Assembly (NCBI RefSeq): GCF_027579695.1 | Contig: NC_083587.1 | Location: 7,814,001-7,878,000 of the forward strand | Reading direction: 5' to 3' | Length of the DNA: 64,000 nt | Source: Neoarius graeffei | Taxonomy: Eukaryota; Chordata; Actinopteri; Siluriformes; Ariidae | Part shown: positions 1 to 10,074 of the stretch, piece after piece | Layout: each line of letters opens with the position of its first letter | Position numbering within the stretch: position 1 is the first letter of the stretch | Program-made: the position numbers and the translations under genes | The notes under the pieces: model-generated | Database searches by the model: none | Told to the model about the DNA's origin: nothing | What the model saw: the letters and a program-made list of their open reading frames with translations, nothing else

Positions 1-395
1 CCCCAAGCTCAACAAAAAGGTAGAAATTTTCAGAGTTTACTGCAGTAACCTAATCAACATAAAATTAGATCATACTGACTGTACAGCTGCTGCCAGCACC
101 TTTGATCTAAAAGTGGGGCTATTAAATATTAGATCTCTTATATCTAAACGCTAATGGTTAATGAACTCATTACTGATCAGAAGTTTAATGTACTTGGTTT
201 AACTGAAACATGGATTAAGCCAAATGAATATATAGCATTAAATGAAGCAAGTCCTCCTGGATACAGTTACTGTATATACAAACAGCCTCGTCAAACTGGC
301 AGAGGAGGAGGCGTTGCGGTTATTTATAATGATTATCTAGGTGTAACACAAAACCTGGTTATAAATTTAATAAATTTGAAGTTCTTCATACTCAT

Positions 396-1936
396 CATGG
401 GCGATTGCTCTAAGACAACGAGGGAGGCTCAGCTTCCTCTAAAAATGACGAACATCGTGTAGGATGAATTGCGCTAGGCTTATGTTATAGCCGACCTTAT
501 AACATTGCTATTTCAGATCGAGAATCATAGAAATATATGTGCTCAACCCAACTACAGTGCGAAATCATTCCGTTATAACTTTCCCCAGTTCACCTAATGT
601 GTGCGTGAGTTTTTCCCCCTTGTGACAATGCGATGCAGCCCAGCCTCAGTGGACTTCAATGGCATTTGGGAGCTATGCGCTTTTTCAATATCAAAATGCA
701 AGACGATTATTGGACAAATACTGCAAAAACGCCCGCCCACGGACTCCCACAGACTCCCAGCCTCACAGTGGGAGGGACATGGCAAAGCTTTCCGCGAGGA
801 GACTGGTGTTTGGTGAAAGCGGCCGGATATTTTCTTTGATTAACAGCTCGTTTCAAATATAGACAGGCAGCGGTGAATTTCAGTTCAGTCCCATGCGGAT
901 TCACAAGTGGTGTATTGTAAGAGATCAGCTTACATTTCGATTTCATTCATTACATACGGTTTCTACCAGCTTTTTTAGTTTGTATATATTTTCATTGTAA
1001 ATAAAGTGTAAATATAGTGTTGTCAAGTTTGCTATCTTAGTTCCAGAAATTTCGTTTGAGTGACTGAACTTGAACTTGAGGGGGCTAGTCAGCTAGCAAG
1101 AAAGCTGTGCACGGATGCCAAGCATTGTTGATTTAATTTTGGTGAAGCCATTTGCCAGTCTTCCTTTCGAGGAAAAAATTAAAATTAAAGAGCAGGGTAG
1201 GCCAATGCCTCAAATTGACTTGGTGAAAAAGGTAGGGAATAATACTCGTTCCTTTCAGCTCTCCTGGTATGAGAAAGTGAATTGGCTAACAGCAAGTGAC
1301 CCACATCAACAACAGCAAATAGGCTACTTTAGTAATATGTCATGGATGGACCAAAAATATAGAATCTATTTAAAATGTTTATACTGAGTATATTATATTG
1401 GAATATACATTTCTCTGGATATGAATTAAACACAGCTACAATTTGGAAAACGTTTTTAAACAAAAACACAGCTGAGAAGATTTCACACTACAGACCTGGA
1501 TTAAAAGTGAAGGGTTATCAAAATTGTCAATAAAACTTCTCAGTCAAAATAAGTAAAATATAGGGAAAGTGTAATTGAATGAAATGTGTGGCACCCAGCT
1601 CTATGTTTGGCTCCCCAAGGTCAGTGCTTGTGCCTATTCCAGAACACTCTGCTGTTACTGCTGAGGTTCCTGACAAAGAGCTGTTTTCAATAATGATCAA
1701 TTTTTAAACAACATGCCACATGCCACGATTTTAAAATATAAAATCATGTATATTGGACAGTAGGCTAATGGGCCAAAAGAACCTGTTATTTCACAGTTTC
1801 TGACCCTGCCAACAATTAGCCAGATCAGAGGAAAGAGTATGGGCAAAATTGATGTGTTTTTTCTTTTTTCTTTTAAAATCTGGAAATATCGTAACTGACC
1901 AGCCTCCCCTGTTTGAAAGACTACGAGCCGCCACTG
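396..1936 (+). mobile_element. hAT element inserted in the L2 endonuclease
   Basis: Flanked by ATACTCAT (388-395) and ATACTCAG (1937-1944), a 7-of-8 match at the 8-bp spacing of hAT target duplications. The left end begins CATGGGCGATTG and the right end finishes GAGCCGCCACTG; reversed, the right end begins CAGTGGCGGCTC, and both ends carry GGGAGGCT about 30 bases in. Outside the duplication the L2 endonuclease continues. It holds one transposase-like exon (1115-1387), so it looks like an internally deleted relative of an autonomous element. Confidence 0.65.
1115..1387 (+). CDS. hAT transposase N-terminal exon (TTF-type zinc-finger-like), partial
   Basis: A 90-residue open frame inside the hAT element. 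KPFASLPFEEKIKIKEQGRP near residues 11-30 and RSFQLSWYEKVNWLTAS near 45-61 resemble the TTF-type segment at the N terminus of ZMYM1-like hAT transposases, which binds DNA. The cysteine-rich part that normally follows is absent and the frame stops at 1387. No dimerisation (hATC) region follows in this element. I infer a remnant exon; it could also be a captured fragment. Confidence 0.5.
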   Translation: MPSIVDLILVKPFASLPFEEKIKIKEQGRPMPQIDLVKKVGNNTRSFQLSWYEKVNWLTASDPHQQQQIGYFSNMSWMDQKYRIYLKCLY

Positions 1937-3468
1937 ATACTCAGATAATGTATGTAGCCTCGAAAAATAAGTCTACCCAGTTATTTCCAGTGCTTATTAT
2001 TTACAGGCCCCCGGGGCCATATTCTGAGTTTCTTTCTGAATTTGCAGATTTTATCTCAGATCTGGTTATTTCCTTAGACAAAGCTTTAGTTGTTGGAGAT
2101 TTTAATATTCAGTTTGATAACCCAGAAGACCCTTTGAAAACAGCGTTTGTGTCCATTTTAGATTCAGTAGGGATTAAACAGAATGTCATAGGACCGACCC
2201 ATAATGGTGGTCACACTCTCGATCTAATACTAACATTCAGGTTAAATGTAGACAATATAGTCATACTTCCACAGTCTGAAGTTCTCAGATCATTATCTCA
2301 TCTCATTCAAACTATGTCTGAGTAATAATATATGCACCTCACCACGCTACTGTATTAAATGTACATTCGCTTCCACTACTGCACAGAGCTTTATAAATGA
2401 TCTCCCAGAGTTATCAACTTTGACTGGGTCACTGTCAGCCCCTGCGGAACTTGATCAGGCAACTGAATGCTTAGAGTCAACATTCTGCCATACCTTAGAT
2501 AATGTAGCTCCTCTAAAAAGGAAAATGGTCAGAGACAAAAAATTAGCACCTGGTATAATGATGACACTCGCACATTAAAACAGTCCACTCGAAAACTGGA
2601 ACGTAAATGGCATCAAACAAAATTGGTAGTGTTCAAATTAGCGTGGAAGGAGAGCTTCCTGAAGTATAGAAAAGCTCTTAGTGCTGTGAGATCAACATAT
2701 CTCTCCTCCCTAATAGAAGATAACAAAAATAATCTGAGGTTCCTGTTTAATACTGTCGCAAAATTAACCAGGAATAAGTCCACTATAGACACATGCACAC
2801 CTGCAGTATGTAATAGTAATGATTTCATGAATTTTTTTAATGACAAAATTGAGAATATCTAACAAAAAATTCAAACTACTAATTAAAGGTCAGACAATGT
2901 AAGTGACCTTGTAGTTAACCATATAACTGTATCAGATCATCAGTTAGAATGTTTTACTCCCCTTAAAGAAACTGAATTACTTTCATTAATCTTGGCATCA
3001 AAAGCCTCAACTTGCGTACTAGATCCCTTACCTACACGTCTATTCAAACAGATAATACCTGAAGTAATTGAACTGCTTCTAAAAATAATAAATTCTTCTC
3101 TCACGATTGGCTATGTACCCAAATCCTTTAAACTAGCAGTTATCAAACCCCTGATTAAAAAACCTGACCTTGATCCCTGTCAGCTGTCCAATTATCAGCC
3201 AATATAAAACCTCCCCTTTATCTCCAAGATCCTTGAAAAAGCTGTGGCACAGCAGTTATGCTCATATTTACATACGAATAACATCCATGAAATGTATCAG
3301 TCAGGATTTAGACCTCATCATAGCACAGAGACAGCTTTGGTTAAAGGAGTAAATTACCTACTGTTGGCATCTGATCAGGGCTGTCTCACTACTTGTGTTG
3401 CTTGACCTTAGTGCAGCATTTGATACCATTGATCATTCCATTCTTCTGGATAGACTAGAAAATGTTGT

Positions 3469-3714
3469 GAGACAAGACAAAAATTTCATACTAAACACTA
3501 AAATTATTTCATTTCATAAACACTAAAATTTACAAATAACAAAAACATAAAACAGACAAATAGTATGATGCTGCCTAGAAATAACTGAAAAGCTAATCGA
3601 GCTAGGCAGCAAATCTTTTTATGATTAATTGAAAAAGTCAGACGAGGCACAAATACAATCAAACATTGACAAAAAAGGGGAAAAAAAAGATAAATGAAGA
3701 TTATGGGAGTTAAG
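3469..3714. other. Unidentified AT-rich insertion in the L2 reverse transcriptase
   Basis: RT coding stops making sense after LLDRLENVV (about 3468) and resumes with GVKGT just before the Gypsy element. The roughly 245 bases between are AT-rich with an A-run near 3679-3692. I see no terminal repeats or tRNA promoter boxes and cannot name it. Confidence 0.45.
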
Positions 3715-3719
3715 GGAAC

Positions 3720-4259
3720 TGTTAGGGTTTTGCACCCAGGTTGCTGGTGTGATAATCCAGCAAACCCCCACTAGGCCACCATGGGGATGACTCAAGTGCA
3801 GAGGTGTGAGGCATAGGTAGAGTATCAAAAAACAGTTTATTTACAATCCAATGGAAAAAACAAAAAGAAAATCCAAAAGCTCAGAAGATGACCAAAAATA
3901 AAAATATCCAAAAGGTTCAAAGTCCAAAAAACAAAAGGAAAGGCAAAAATGCTGAATGCTCAGAAGATCAAAAAAAATACAAAGTCCAAAGAAAGCAAAA
4001 ACATCAAAAACACAAGGGCACAGGCAAGATACGTGGGACAGAGGAAACTAGCACTAGACAACATAGCATAAAGACTCCGTGACTAGGGGAACAAACAGAG
4101 GGGTATTTATACACAAAGTAATTAAGAAACAGGGCGGGGCACGAAACAGGCAATCAAGACAAACACAAAACACAGTGGCGGCCTCTAGAGGCCAAAACAA
4201 CCATGACAAGATAAACATAACAGCGGCCTCCAAAGGCCAAAACAGTCCCAGTCCTAACA
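3720..4259 (-). repeat. 3' LTR of the Tf1/sushi-like element
   Basis: 540-bp terminal repeat, TG...CA bounded after the target duplication GGAAC at 3715-3719. On the minus strand it holds a TATAAATA box at about 4104-4111 and, downstream, GGAGTCTTT at 4078-4070, the predicted 5' end of element RNA. Confidence 0.9.
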
Positions 4260-4262
4260 GGA

Positions 4263-4272
4263 CCCCCCCCCA
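4263..4272 (-). promoter_or_regulatory. Polypurine tract
   Basis: Ten G residues on the minus strand just inside the 3' LTR, where plus-strand DNA synthesis of LTR elements is primed. Confidence 0.7.
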
Positions 4273-4331
4273 GGAGTGTCTCCTGACGTTCCCAGGGCGA
4301 TCCGGATGGGCCGAATGGAAGTCCCGGCACA

Positions 4332-7300
4332 GTCCTTTATCTAAAATGTCCCGGGTGGGGACCCAACAGTGTTCCTCAGGGCCATAGTCCTCCCAATCTA
4401 CCAGATATTGAAGCCCGCCGGGGCCCCGGCGGGAGTCAAGCAGGTGATGCACAGTGAACACAGTCTGACCCTGGAAGATGCGGGGGGGGTGGGGGATTCC
4501 TAGGGGCAGGGGCATATGTGGACGTAAGTACGGGCCGTAACAGGGAAACATGGAATGTGGGGTTGATCCTCAGAGTCCGGGGCAACTGGAGCCGGTAGGC
4601 AACAGGGTTCACCCTGTGCACCACCTTGAAGGGGCCAATGTAGCGAGGAGCAAGCTTGCAGTTCTCCACCCGCAGCGGAAGGTCCTTGGTGGACAGCCAA
4701 ACCTTCTCCCAAGGGCGGAAAGCGTGGGCAGGTCTTCTATGGCGGTTGGCCTGAGTCTGGTTGGTTCTGGAGGTCTGGATGAGGGTCTTCCTGACCTTGC
4801 TCCAGGTCTTGCGACACTGTCTCACATATTGGTTGACCGAGGGCACCCCTGCGTCCTCCTCCTGGTCCAGGAACAGAGGTGGCTGGAACCCGAATTGGCA
4901 CTGGAATGGCGACAGCTTGGTGGCCGATGACTGTAGGGTGTTGTGGGTGTACTCTGCCCATGGCAGCCAGGTGCTCCACGATGTCGGGTTATCCATAGCC
5001 AGGCCTCGCAGGGTGGTTTCCAGGTCCTGGTTGAGCCTCTCCATCTGGCCATTGGACTGTGGGTGGAACCCAGAGGAGAGGCTGGCAGTGGCTCCGATGA
5101 CCTTGCAAAACCTGTGCCACACTCGGGAGGGGAACTGGGGCCCCCGGTCAGAGACGATATCCTGTGGGAGACCAAAGACTCGGAAGACGTGATTAAACAA
5201 TAGTTTAGCTGTTTCAAGGGCAGAAGGGAGCTTGCACAGTGGTAAAAAGCAGCAGGCCTTGGAGAATCTGTCAACTATGACCAAAATGATAGTGTTACCT
5301 TGTGACTCAGGGGGACCCGTGATGAAGTCGACTGCCACATGGGAACAGGGACGCCGGGGAATGGTCAGAGGATGCAAGAGACCCTGGGGATGCTGTCGTG
5401 GGTTCTTGCTTCTGGTGCACACTTCGCAGGAAAGGACGAATGACCTCACTTCCTTCTCCATGCTAGGCCACCAGAAACGTCTTCTCAAAAAGTCCAGGGT
5501 CCTTCGAGCTCCCGGGTGGGCGGTGAGAGGGGACGAGTGACCCCACTGGAGAACCTTGGCCCGGGCTTGATGTGGGATGTACAAGAGGCCTGGTGGCCCC
5601 GTCCCAGGACCGGGGTCCTGGCGTTGGGCTCGTCAGATGGCCTCCTCAATACCCCAGCAGACAGGGGCCACAATCCGGGACACAGGGATAATAGGCCCAA
5701 CTTCGCTCTCCCTGTTGGTGGGAGCAAACAGCCTGGAAAGCGCATCAGGTTTGGTATTTTTGGAGCCAGGGCGGTATGATAGGGTAAAGTCGAACCGACT
5801 GAAAAATAAGGCCCACCTAGCCTGTCGTGGATTGAGTCTCTTTTCTTGCTGGAAGTACTCCAGGTTCTTGTGGTCTGTCCAGACCAAAAATGGATGTTGC
5901 GCTCCCTCCAGCCAGTGCCTCCACTCCTCAAGGGCCAGTTTAACTGCTAGCAGTTCTCGATCCCCCACGTCATACCGGGACTCCACAGAACTCAGGCGGT
6001 GGGAGAAGTATGCGCAGGGGTGCAACCTTCCTTCCGAGCATTGAGAGAGGACCGGGCCGACGCAGCTGTCCAAGGCGTCCACCTCGATGATGAAGGGTTG
6101 TGAAGGGTCTGGGAGGACCAGAAAGTGTGCCGTGCAGAAGCGGTGCTTGAGGTCTTTGAACACCTTTTCCGCCTGAGGAGACCAGACATATGATCCACCT
6201 GTCCCTTTGGTGAGGTCCGATATGGGCGCTGCTACAGAACTAAAGTTCCTGATAAACTTCCGGTAGAAGTTAGCAAATCCTAAGAACCTCTGAACCTCTT
6301 TGACGGACTTGGGGGTGGGCCAGTCCTGGACAGCCAGGGTCTTGGCTGGATCCATCTGGAGTTGGCCTGTCTGTACAATAAAACCCAGAAAGGAGATCTC
6401 GGGAACATGAAATTCGCATTTCTGGGCCTTAACGAACAGATTGTTCTGTAGCAGCCTCTGGAGAACCTGGCAGACATGGTGGCGGTGCTCCTGCACGGTC
6501 TTGGAAAAGATTAGGATGTCGTCGAGGTAGACAAAAACGTACAGGTTAATCATGTCCCTCAAGACGTTGTTGATTAGGGCCTGAAAAACAGCTGGTGCGT
6601 TGGTGAGTCTGAAGGGCATCACCTGGTACTCGTAGTGCCCAGACGGGGTGTTAAAGGCCATCTTCCACTCATCTCCCTGTCGGATACGGATGAGGTGGTA
6701 TGTGTTCTGTAAGTCCAATTTGGTGAAGACAGTGGCGCCTTGGAGCAGATCAAACGCTGTAGACATCAGCGGAAGGGGATAGCAGTTGCGTACAGTGATC
6801 TTGTTCAGACCCCTGTAATCAATACATGGCCGGAGCCCCCTATCCTTTTTGCCGACAAAGAAGAAGCCGGCACCAGCGGGTGAGGTGGAGGGTCAAATGA
6901 ACCCAGAGGCCAAGGCTTCCTTGATGTACTCCTCCATGGCCTTGCGTTCTGGCTGAGATAGGGAAAACAGTCTGCTGCGAGGAGGGGTAGCCCCAGGAAG
7001 CAAGTCAATGGCACAGTCGTAGGCACGGTGCGGAGGAAGAACGGCGGCCCTGCTCTTGCTAAATACTTCTTTAAGATCCCAGTACTCTGTGGGAACTTGA
7101 CATAACTCAGTGAGATCAGGAGGCTCGGCAGGAGATACAGGAGAGCTAGAGAGCAGACAAGAGGCATAGCAAGCAGGACCCCACTCCACAACCTGGCTAG
7201 TGACCCAGTCTATACGAGGGTTGTGGCGGGTAAGCCAAGGAAGACCTAGAATAACTGGGAACTCTGGTGAAGAAATCAGGTGCAGGGATATTTCTTCCTT

Positions 7301-7657
7301 GTGACCTTGAGACTGGAGGGAGACTGGAGAAGTTACTTGGGTGACTCTTCCATCACCTAAGGCTTGGCCATCCAGGGCAGACACAGACAGTGGGACTTCA
7401 AGAGGTGCAGTCGGGACATTGATACTTTGGGCGAAGTGAACATCCATAAAGTTTCCAGCCACCCCGGAGTCTAACAAGGCCTGACAAGAGTGGACGGACT
7501 CACCCCAGGAGATGGAGACCGGAATGTAGACACCTTGGCCAGGGAGTTCGGGAGAGAGGGTAGGCCCCATCACAACCTTCCCTCGGCTGGTCCTTTTCCC
7601 GAGAGCTTGGGACATGATGCTCGGAAGTGGCCAGGCTTGCCACAGTAGATGCAGCAC
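4332..7657 (-). pseudogene. Pol of the Tf1/sushi-like element: PR-RT-RH-IN-chromodomain, two stops and one frameshift
   Basis: One frame runs from 7657 to 4436. In order: protease LLDSG (near 7464), RT with YLDD (near 6510), RNase H ([14 protein letters not shown], near 6075), zinc-binding H-H-C-C (near 5440-5530), and integrase D, D and E at VAVDFITGPP, VSDRGPQF and GQMERLNQ. The frame is interrupted by TGA at 6893-6895 and 5633-5635; each could come from CGA by one C-to-T change. Near 4481-4496 two G-runs mark a frame change, after which a chromodomain ([17 protein letters not shown], about 4332-4440) reads in a different frame. Chromodomains steer integration to chromatin marks. With Gag also broken, the copy cannot move on its own. 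Confidence 0.9.
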
Positions 7658-8555
7658 TTGTTCCTCCTTCTGCGCTCCCTCTCAGATGCGGAGAGACGAG
7701 TACGGCCCACTTGCATGGGTTCTGGACAGTCACTGGAGCAGGTAGATGGGCTCCATGTTGATGCAGTGAGGCCGGGGAGACTCAGGACTTGGCAGCATTC
7801 TCTAATCCTGTTGTCAAGACGAGTAGAATGTGAGATCGGAGTTTCGAGGTCACTTGGGCATCCGATAGAGGCCAGGCTGTCTTTGGGGTCAGACAAACCA
7901 TGGTGAAAGGCTGAAACCAAGGCTGCTTCATTCCATCCGCTGACTGCTGCGAGCGTCCGGAACATGATGGCGTAGTCCGCGACGCTTCCTTCTTGCCGGA
8001 TGGATATGAGCTTCCTGGCTGCGTCTTTACTGGTGTCTGCCTGATCGAAGACATGAAGCATCTCCTCCATAAACAGCTTGAAATCAGAGCACTCGGGTCC
8101 CTGTCTCTGCCCAATGGCCGTTGCCCAAGCTCGTGCCTTACCAGCTAACAAGGTTATCACAAAGGCAATCTTGCAGCGATCCGTAGTGTAGGTGGTAGGC
8201 TGGTGCTCAAAGATGAGTTGGCACTTGGTAAGGAACTCCCGGCACTCACCGTGCTTGCCGTCATACCTCTGTGGTGCAAGAAGGCTGGGTTTGCAAGGTG
8301 AAGGAGACAGCGTGGTGGGAGGCACTGGAGCGGGAGCAGATGGTGGAGCAGGAGCCGGATCAGGAGATGCAGGCAGAAGAGTCAGCTGTGCCAGGGTTCT
8401 CCCAATTTGCTGAAGCAGTACCTCATGGCAAGCAAGGGCCTCACGTTGGCTCGCAAGTGTTCGTCCATGGTCGCTCCGAAGCGTGTCAAAGCTACCATAA
8501 TTCCCTGAAGGTTGACTGGGTAGACAGTTGAAGCAGCCTCTGCTGAGTCGGTCAT
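7570..8555 (-). pseudogene. Gag of the Tf1/sushi-like element, frameshifted
   Basis: The natural start is the ATG at 8555, 14 bases after the LTR. The first 35 or so codons (MTDSAEAAST...) run in one frame to about 8450; the rest of Gag, from about residue 36 to the stop at 7570, is in another frame, so an indel lies near 8440-8460. The C terminus has one CCHC zinc knuckle, CIYCGKPGHFRASC (about 7612-7653), which binds element RNA. Gag would form the particle. The Pol frame overlaps the Gag end by about 90 bases in the -1 frame, as expected for frameshift expression. The open frame reading upstream into the LTR is not Gag. Confidence 0.85.
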
Positions 8556-8558
8556 GAT

Positions 8559-8568
8559 GGAGTCTTTC
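8559..8568 (-). promoter_or_regulatory. Self-priming primer-binding site
   Basis: Immediately after the 5' LTR the minus strand reads GAAAGACTCC, which is not the complement of a usual tRNA 3' end. AAAGACTCC is the exact complement of GGAGTCTTT in the 3' LTR (4078-4070) and matches 8 of 9 in the 5' LTR. In Tf1/sushi elements the first bases of the RNA fold back and prime reverse transcription at such a site. Confidence 0.65.
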
Positions 8569-9114
8569 TGTTCGGGTTTTGCTGAGATTCAAACCCGGGT
8601 TGCTGGTATGATAATCCAGCAAACCCCCACTAGGCCATGACTCAAGTGCAGGTGTGAGCCGTAGGTAGAGTATCAAAAAACAGTTTATTTACAATATTTA
8701 CAATCCGATGGAAAAAACAAAAAGAAAATCCAAAAGCTCAGAAGATGACCAAAAATAAAAATATCCAAAGGTTCAAAGTCCAAAAAACAAAAGGAAAGGC
8801 AAAAATGCTGAATGCTCAGAAGATCAAAAAATACAAAGTCCAAAGAAAGCAAAAACATCAAAAACACAAGGGCACAGGCAAGATACGTGGGACAGAGGAA
8901 ACTAGCACTAGACAACATAGCATAAAGACTCTGTGACTAGGGGAAACAAACAGAGGGGTATTTATACACAAACTAATTAAGGAACAGGGCGGGGCAGGAA
9001 ACAGGCAATCAAGACAAACACAAAACACAGTGGCGGCCTCTAGAGGCCAAAACAACCATGACAAGATAAACATAACAGCGGCCTCTAGAGGCCAAAACAG
9101 TCCCAGTCCTAACA
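8569..9114 (-). repeat. 5' LTR of the Tf1/sushi-like element
   Basis: 546-bp partner repeat followed by the target duplication GGAAC at 9115-9119. Relative to the other LTR it has a small extra segment near its Gag-proximal end and lacks a few bases near 8636. Its copy of the RNA 5'-end sequence reads AGAGTCTTT (8932-8924). Confidence 0.9.
8959..8966 (-). promoter_or_regulatory. TATA box in the 5' LTR
   Basis: TATAAATA on the minus strand. The segment that can pair with the primer site begins 31-34 bases downstream, at 8935-8932, the expected distance for a transcription start. Confidence 0.7.
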
Positions 9115-10074
9115 GGAACGGCCCTCTCCTGGCTCAGGTCTTATTTAACTGATCGTTATCAGCATGTTGATATAAATGGTGATATTTCTAGACGTAATGA
9201 GGTAAAGTTTGGTGTTCCACAAGGTTCTGTCTTGGGTCCACTGCTTTTTTCTTTATATATGTTACCGCTGGGTGATATCATTCGTAAACATTGTATTAGT
9301 TTCCACTGTTATGCTGATGACACACAGTTGTATGTTTCTGCAAAACCTGATGAGAGACACCAGCTTAATAGAATGGAGGAATGTGTTAAGGACATTAGAC
9401 ACTGGATGCTTATTAATTTCCTTCTGCTTAACTCTGACAAGACTGAAGTACTTGTACTAGGACCACATACAGCTAGAAGTAAGTTTTCTGATTCCATAGT
9501 AACTCTGGATGGCCTTTCTTTTTCTTCACGTGCAGTAGTAAAAGACCTCAGGGTGATTATTGACCCCAGTCTTTCATTCGAAACTCACATTGATAACATT
9601 ACCCGGATAGCTTTCTTTCATCTCAGAAATATTGCTAAGATAAGAAATTTAATGTCACTACATGACACGGAAAAACTAGTTCATGCTTTCGTTACCTCCA
9701 GGTTGGATTATTGTAATGCCTTACTGTCTGGATGTTCCAATAAGTGCATAAACAAGCTCAAGTTAGTTCAAAATGCAGCTGCAAGAGTCCTTACTAGAAC
9801 TAGAAAATATGACCACATCACCCCTGTCTTATCCACATTGCATTGGCTCCCAATCAAATTTCGTATTAATTATAAAATACTACTATTGACCTTTAAAGTA
9901 CTAAATGGTCTCGCACCACAGTACCTGAGTGAACTTCTGCTCCTCTATGACCTGCCACGCCTACTTAGATCAAAAGGTGCAGGCTATCTGCTGGTACCTC
10001 GTATAGTGAAGGCTACATCAGGGTGGAGCCTTTTCTTACAAAGCCCCACAGTTATGGAACAGCCTTCCAAGTAG
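9115..10074 (+). pseudogene. L2 ORF2, 3' half: RT palm and C-terminal domain
   Basis: An open frame from the Gypsy insertion point to 10074. It carries RT motif B ([12 protein letters not shown], about 9212-9247), the intact catalytic YADDTQLY (about 9308-9331) and the C-terminal segments [10 protein letters not shown] and [10 protein letters not shown] typical of CR1/L2 elements. The last codons shift frame at about 10040 before the normal end of ORF2. It is separated from its own 5' half by the 5.4-kb Gypsy element, so this stretch alone has no start. Identity as L2-like RT is clear; the exact subfamily is not. Confidence 0.85.

Larger units (their letters stand above)
80..3468 (+). pseudogene. 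L2 ORF2, 5' half: endonuclease and start of RT (broken)
   Basis: An apurinic-type endonuclease domain is recognisable by LTETW near 205-220 and GDFN near 2098-2109, the usual catalytic E and D-x-N motifs. The RT region shows the finger segment IKPLIKK (about 3140) and motif A with AFDTIDH near 3415-3435. Frame changes occur near 150, 2330, 2590, 3210 and 3380, and the hAT insertion splits the endonuclease at 396-1936. The protein would cleave target DNA and copy element RNA. Nothing here can make a complete product. The ORF beginning at 1849 is an artefact in its first 30 or so codons, which lie inside the hAT element. Confidence 0.8.
3720..9114 (-). mobile_element. Ty3/Gypsy chromovirus, Tf1/sushi-like LTR retrotransposon
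   Basis: A full-length element of 5395 bp on the minus strand. LTRs at 3720-4259 and 8569-9114 start TGTT and end AACA; the 5-bp target duplication GGAAC is intact at 3715-3719 and 9115-9119. The internal region encodes Gag with a zinc knuckle, then protease, RT, RNase H, integrase and a chromodomain. A 10-G polypurine tract abuts the 3' LTR (4263-4272 on this strand) and a self-complementary primer site abuts the 5' LTR. Gag and Pol each carry disabling changes. The LTRs differ by several indels and substitutions, so this insertion is older than the Gypsy element at 21017. Confidence 0.92.

Noticed and set aside
4550..5540. Several plus-strand open frames of 80-155 codons across the sushi-like Pol
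   Set aside because: They are antisense shadows of the minus-strand Pol, which has clear protein motifs; the plus-strand products show none.
8556..8676. Upstream extension of the sushi-like Gag frame into the LTR
   Set aside because: The natural ATG is at 8555 in another frame; the extension is LTR sequence joined by the later frameshift.
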